A DNA stretch of 8,213 nucleotides from contig CAJMMS010000069.1 of assembly GCA_905214675.1 (NCBI GenBank), positions 1 through 8,213 of the forward strand, given 5' to 3'. The notes below the pieces were generated by a model. It saw only the letters and a list, made by a program, of their open reading frames with translations. It made no database searches and was not told where the DNA came from. Shown here in pieces: positions 4,743 through 8,213 of this stretch (positions are counted from its first letter, which is position 1; each line of letters opens with the position of its first letter). A program made the translations under genes and the position numbers. The stretch is from an uncultured bacterium. Its GTDB lineage: Bacteria; Bacillota; Clostridia; Lachnospirales; Lachnospiraceae.

Positions 4743-6800
4743 CTATAAATTCAGATTGCACAGATCCTTATACATATATTTCTGCAAAATCTGCTCAAGT
4801 CTGGCGTATTCTTCCCCTTCTGGATAAGCCGGATCTGCAAGTGTCATACCGGCAGCTTCATTTGCTTCCTGAAGAATTCTGGCATCCTGATAGACATCTC
4901 CGATCCGAAACAGAAGCTCGCCGCTTTGGCGTATTCCAAACAGATCACCCGGACCGCGCAGACGAAGATCCTCGTTTGCAATAAAAAAGCCATCGTTTGA
5001 CTGGTTCAGGATTTCCAGACGTTTTTTTGTTTTTTCGCCATTTTTCCCATAGCACATAATGCAATAAGACTGTGCATCGCCCCGTCCCACACGGCCGCGA
5101 AGCTGATGAAGCTGTGCAAGGCCGAAACGTTCTGCATTTTCAATCATCATAACCGTTGCATTTGGTACATTTACGCCCACTTCAATAACGGTAGTAGATA
5201 CCAGAACCTGGATTTCATTTTTCAGAAAAGCTTCCATGATCTCATTTTTCTGAGAAGCTTTCATTTTTCCGTGCAGATATGAAATGCGAATGCTTTCAGG
5301 AAGCACTGCACGCAGTTTTTCCGTATAAGAGATAACATCTTCTGCTTCAATCTGTTCACTTTCTTCCACCATCGGACAGATCACATAGGCCTGATGTCCG
5401 AGGCTGATCTGCTTTTCTATAAAACGATATGCTTTTGGCCGGTAAGAGGTGTCTACCACACAGTTTTTGATCGGGAGACGATTGGCAGGAAGTTCATCTA
5501 CAACCGATATATCAAGATCTCCATAAAGAATAACAGCAAGGGTACGTGGTATTGGTGTGGCACTCATAACGATCACATGCGGAAACATTCCTTTTTCGGA
5601 AAGCGCTTCTCTTTGCCGTACTCCGAACCGGTGCTGTTCATCCGTTACAACAAGCGCAAGATTTTTATAGAGCACTTTTTCCTGAAAAACAGCATGTGTT
5701 CCGATCACAATCTGAGATGCTCCGCTTTCGATACGCTGATATGCTTCTCTTTTCTGTCTGCCTGTCATAGAGCCTGTGAGAAGTTCTGCCTGAAATGGCA
5801 GATTTTGTTGCTGTATCAGTGAAGTGATCACTTCCATGTGCTGTACGGCCAGTACTTCTGTAGGAACCATCAGGCAGCCCTGACAGCCATTTCCCGCAGC
5901 AAGGAATAAGGCAAGAAATGCAAGTATGGTTTTCCCCGAACCGACATCTCCCTGAACCAGTCTGGACATTACATAAGGGCCAGTCATATCCTGTTCGATT
6001 TCTTTCCAGACTTTTTCCTGCGCACCGGTAAGCGTAAATCCCAGGTTTTGTATAATGGTATCCGTCAACTGGATTTTTTTTATATGAAAATCCTGTGTCT
6101 GTTTTTCTGTCATGTTTTTTAACCGGCGCAGCGCAAGAATAAAAAGATAAAATTCATCAAAAACCAGCCTGTGTCTTGCCAGCAGCATCTGTTCCTGGGT
6201 TTTGGGAAAATGAATCTGTTCCAGTGCAAAATGATATTCTGCAAGCTGATATGTTTTTCTGATTTTTTCCGGCAGCATTTCTCTGGCGGGTGGAAGCTGA
6301 TCCAGCACCTGCCGTACTGCTTTTTCTACTGTTTTTGCGGATAATCCTTCTGTAAGAGGATAAACAGGATGGAGACACTCCAGTATTTTCTGATACGCTT
6401 CCATAGAAAAAACAGTTGGCTGTTCCAATACCAACTGTTTATTTTTTATAGATACCTTTCCGCGCAGTACCCAAAAAGTTCCTGCTTTTAGAGTGCTGCG
6501 CAGATATGGCATATTATACCAGAGTACTTTGATTTTCTGAAAATTGCTCTCGAATATACCTGTTACGATCTGCTTGTTTTTTATGCGTTTTACGGCCAGT
6601 GCTGCCGGAAAACAGCCATATACAGCAGCAACTGTTCCATCTTTCAGAGCATCTGCCCGCTTGATTTCATCGTATTTTTCGTAAGCTCTTGGAAAATAAG
6701 AGAGCAACTGTCCTATCTTCGTCACGCCAACCCGCTCAAACAGTTTCCCGGTTTTTTCTCCAATGCCTTTTAATTCTGTAATCGGTGACGTTTCGTTCAT
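4743..6800 (-). CDS. recG: ATP-dependent DNA helicase RecG
   Basis: A full-length 685-residue RecG, the branch-migrating helicase that regresses stalled replication forks and processes Holliday junctions. The N-terminal part opens with ITELKGIGEKTGKLFERVG (7-25) and continues into the OB-fold wedge (about 55-130). The helicase core has Walker A GDVGSGKT (284-291), the RecG-type box DEQHRFG (387-393), SATPIPRT (413-420), STTVIEVGVNVP (535-546) and QLRGRVGRG (566-574). The C-terminal DLRLRGPGDLFGIRQSG (611-627) is the TRG-type motif that couples ATP hydrolysis to translocation. No key residue is missing. ATG 6800 lies 3 nt after the fakA stop, with GGAG overlapping that stop region, so the two genes are co-transcribed; yloV-recG proximity is also seen in Bacillus. 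No terminator hairpin is visible after the stop, where the next promoter begins immediately. Confidence 0.98.
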   Translation of the reverse strand: MNETSPITELKGIGEKTGKLFERVGVTKIGQLLSYFPRAYEKYDEIKRADALKDGTVAAVYGCFPAALAVKRIKNKQIVTGIFESNFQKIKVLWYNMPYLRSTLKAGTFWVLRGKVSIKNKQLVLEQPTVFSMEAYQKILECLHPVYPLTEGLSAKTVEKAVRQVLDQLPPAREMLPEKIRKTYQLAEYHFALEQIHFPKTQEQMLLARHRLVFDEFYLFILALRRLKNMTEKQTQDFHIKKIQLTDTIIQNLGFTLTGAQEKVWKEIEQDMTGPYVMSRLVQGDVGSGKTILAFLALFLAAGNGCQGCLMVPTEVLAVQHMEVITSLIQQQNLPFQAELLTGSMTGRQKREAYQRIESGASQIVIGTHAVFQEKVLYKNLALVVTDEQHRFGVRQREALSEKGMFPHVIVMSATPIPRTLAVILYGDLDISVVDELPANRLPIKNCVVDTSYRPKAYRFIEKQISLGHQAYVICPMVEESEQIEAEDVISYTEKLRAVLPESIRISYLHGKMKASQKNEIMEAFLKNEIQVLVSTTVIEVGVNVPNATVMMIENAERFGLAQLHQLRGRVGRGDAQSYCIMCYGKNGEKTKKRLEILNQSNDGFFIANEDLRLRGPGDLFGIRQSGELLFRIGDVYQDARILQEANEAAGMTLADPAYPEGEEYARLEQILQKYMYKDLCNLNL

Positions 6801-6803
6801 TTT

Positions 6804-8213
6804 TTACTCCACAGATACTACATAATAATAGATTGGCTGACCGCCGGCATAGACCTCAATATCACAGGAAGGATATTTTTCTGTCAGCATCTTTTCCAGT
6901 TCCCTGGCTTCTGCTTCACTGGTATCTTCACCATAGTATACGGTGATCAGTTCTGCATCTTCTGCATCCATTAAAGCAATCGTTTCCAGTGTGACGTTCT
7001 GGATCTCTTTTCCAACTGCAAGAATCGCGTGATCACCAATTCCCATGATATCTCCTTCGTGGATTTCTTTATCGTCAATATGAGTATCACGGACAGCATA
7101 CGTGATCTGACCGGTTTTGACATTTTTGATCTCTTCGAGCATGGCTTCGGTATTTTCTTCTACGGAAGCTTCTGCATTGTAGCTTACGATTGCAGTGATA
7201 CCCTGCGGAACCGTTTTGGTCGGAACAACGATCACATTTTTATCTTTTGTCAGCAGTTTTGCCTGATTAGCTGCCAGAATGATATTTTTGTTGTTCGGCA
7301 GAATATAAATGGTCTCTGCGTTGACCTCTTCGATCGCACGCAGCATATCCTCGGTGCTAGGATTCATAGTCTGACCGCCCTCGATCAGATAATCTACGCC
7401 CAGTTCTTTGAAAATATCACCGATTCCATCCCCGATAGAGACCGAAATAAATCCAACTGGTTTGACCGGTACCATCTTTTTACGTTCTTCTTCCTCAAAT
7501 TTCTGCTGTTCTGCTATTTTTTCAGCGTCTCTTATCAGCTTTTCCTGATGTTCTTCACGCATATTGTCAATTTTCATACGTGTCAGGGAACCATACGTAA
7601 GTGCTTTTGAAATTGCCTTTCCAGGATCATTGGTATGTACATGAACCTTGACAATCTCATCATCTGATACGACCACGATCGAGTCACCGATGGACTCCAG
7701 AAAACCTTTGAATTCCTGTTCTGTCTGCGGTGTATATTCTTTTTCCAGCATGATGATAAATTCTGTACAATAACCAAACTTGATCTCTGTTTCTTTTGCA
7801 GGTGCATCGGATCTGAAAGTATCTGCCGCTTCTTTTGCAGATTCCACTTCATAATTGATCTCTTTGCCAAGGAATCCGTCATAAGCTCCTTTTAATACCT
7901 GAACCAGTCCCTGTCCGCCGGAATCCACAACACCAGCTTCTTTCAGTACCGGAAGCATATCCGGCGTCTTTGCAAGTACTGCTTCCGCTTCCTGGATCAC
8001 CTGACAGATAAAATCATTCAGTGAGATATCGCTTTCGGCCAGTTCCAGGGCTTTTTCGGCAGCACCTTTTGCAACTGTAAGGATGGTACCTTCTTTTGGT
8101 TTCATAACGGCTTTGTAAGCAGTCTCAACAGCTTTCTGAAATGCGGCAGCCAGTATGGCCACATCTACTTCTTCATATTTTTTGATGCCTTTTGTAAAAC
8201 CACGGAATAGCTG
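6804..8213 (-). CDS. fakA: Fatty acid kinase FakA (DAK2 domain protein), 5' end beyond right edge
   Basis: The frame is open to the edge, giving 469 visible codons before TAA. Full-length FakA/YloV is about 550 residues, so roughly the first 80, including the Asp-rich metal site of the DAK2 domain, are missing. Visible are the end of the DAK2 ATP-binding domain with VVDSGGQGL (95-103 of the fragment), then the middle domain with GYCTEF (C149) and VHVHT (H191, H193). These Cys/His residues correspond to the FakA metal site. A charged helical linker follows (about 218-247), then the C-terminal FakA-like/DegV-associated domain. FakA phosphorylates fatty acids held by FakB (DegV-fold) partners, none of which is in the window. 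A GTG at 8162 begins an apparent frame, but residues QLFRGFTKGIKKYEEVD upstream continue the family alignment, so it is internal. Confidence 0.93.
   Translation of the reverse strand, partial: QLFRGFTKGIKKYEEVDVAILAAAFQKAVETAYKAVMKPKEGTILTVAKGAAEKALELAESDISLNDFICQVIQEAEAVLAKTPDMLPVLKEAGVVDSGGQGLVQVLKGAYDGFLGKEINYEVESAKEAADTFRSDAPAKETEIKFGYCTEFIIMLEKEYTPQTEQEFKGFLESIGDSIVVVSDDEIVKVHVHTNDPGKAISKALTYGSLTRMKIDNMREEHQEKLIRDAEKIAEQQKFEEEERKKMVPVKPVGFISVSIGDGIGDIFKELGVDYLIEGGQTMNPSTEDMLRAIEEVNAETIYILPNNKNIILAANQAKLLTKDKNVIVVPTKTVPQGITAIVSYNAEASVEENTEAMLEEIKNVKTGQITYAVRDTHIDDKEIHEGDIMGIGDHAILAVGKEIQNVTLETIALMDAEDAELITVYYGEDTSEAEARELEKMLTEKYPSCDIEVYAGGQPIYYYVVSVE

Noticed and set aside
4105..4827. Plus-strand 240-codon frame rich in Phe and Cys
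   Set aside because: It is the antisense of the Lys/Glu/Ala-rich DUF6465 gene (antisense codons yield Phe/Cys) and runs into recG; no translation signals.
5394..5822. Plus-strand 142-codon frame opposite recG
   Set aside because: Antisense to conserved helicase motifs; no support for translation.
7029..7610. Plus-strand 193-codon frame opposite fakA
   Set aside because: Antisense shadow of a well-conserved gene with no family resemblance or ribosome binding site.
6804..8162. fakA as a complete 452-residue gene starting with GTG at 8162
   Set aside because: The frame is open to the edge and the upstream residues match the DAK2 domain, so the gene is truncated by the window, not complete.

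Overview
The window looks like chromosomal DNA of a spore-forming member of the Clostridia, most likely a Lachnospiraceae (Blautia/Dorea/Ruminococcus-type gut anaerobe). The support is moderate-to-low G+C, strong AGGAGG ribosome binding sites, an alpha/beta-type small acid-soluble spore protein, a DUF6465 protein (a family I associate with Lachnospiraceae) and the fakA-recG gene order typical of Firmicutes. Genus is inference. Every convincing gene is on the minus strand, so transcription runs from the right edge to the left edge.

Right part (8213-4743): the 3' part of a fatty acid kinase gene (fakA/yloV, cut by the window edge) is followed after 3 nt by recG, and the two appear co-transcribed. 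Middle (4742-3745): a sigma-A type promoter abuts the recG stop and drives a DUF6465 protein with an Ala/Lys/Glu-rich tail. Next comes a monocistronic spore protein gene with a good forespore sigma-G promoter candidate and a strong intrinsic terminator.

The region between the spore protein gene and the next operon (3388-3824, about 440 nt without a gene) is unusually structured. From right to left it holds the terminator, a 44-nt perfect inverted repeat that directly abuts it, and a G+C-rich set of hairpins that can close into a three-way junction. It also holds an extended -10 promoter with a dyad in its spacer, and a leader with a stem-loop that could pair alternatively next to the ribosome binding site.

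Left part (3387-1): that promoter appears to drive an operon of a methylglyoxal-synthase-like gene, a Na+/Pi cotransporter-PhoU fusion, an OmpR/PhoB-type response regulator and a sensor histidine kinase (cut by the left edge). The set reads as a phosphate response module. The methylglyoxal synthase reaction releases Pi from dihydroxyacetone phosphate, and the E. coli enzyme is inhibited by phosphate, so the grouping makes metabolic sense. However, this MgsA copy lacks several canonical active-site residues, so it may be a repurposed phosphate-binding protein. That and the palindromic island at 3567-3744 are the two points most worth following up.
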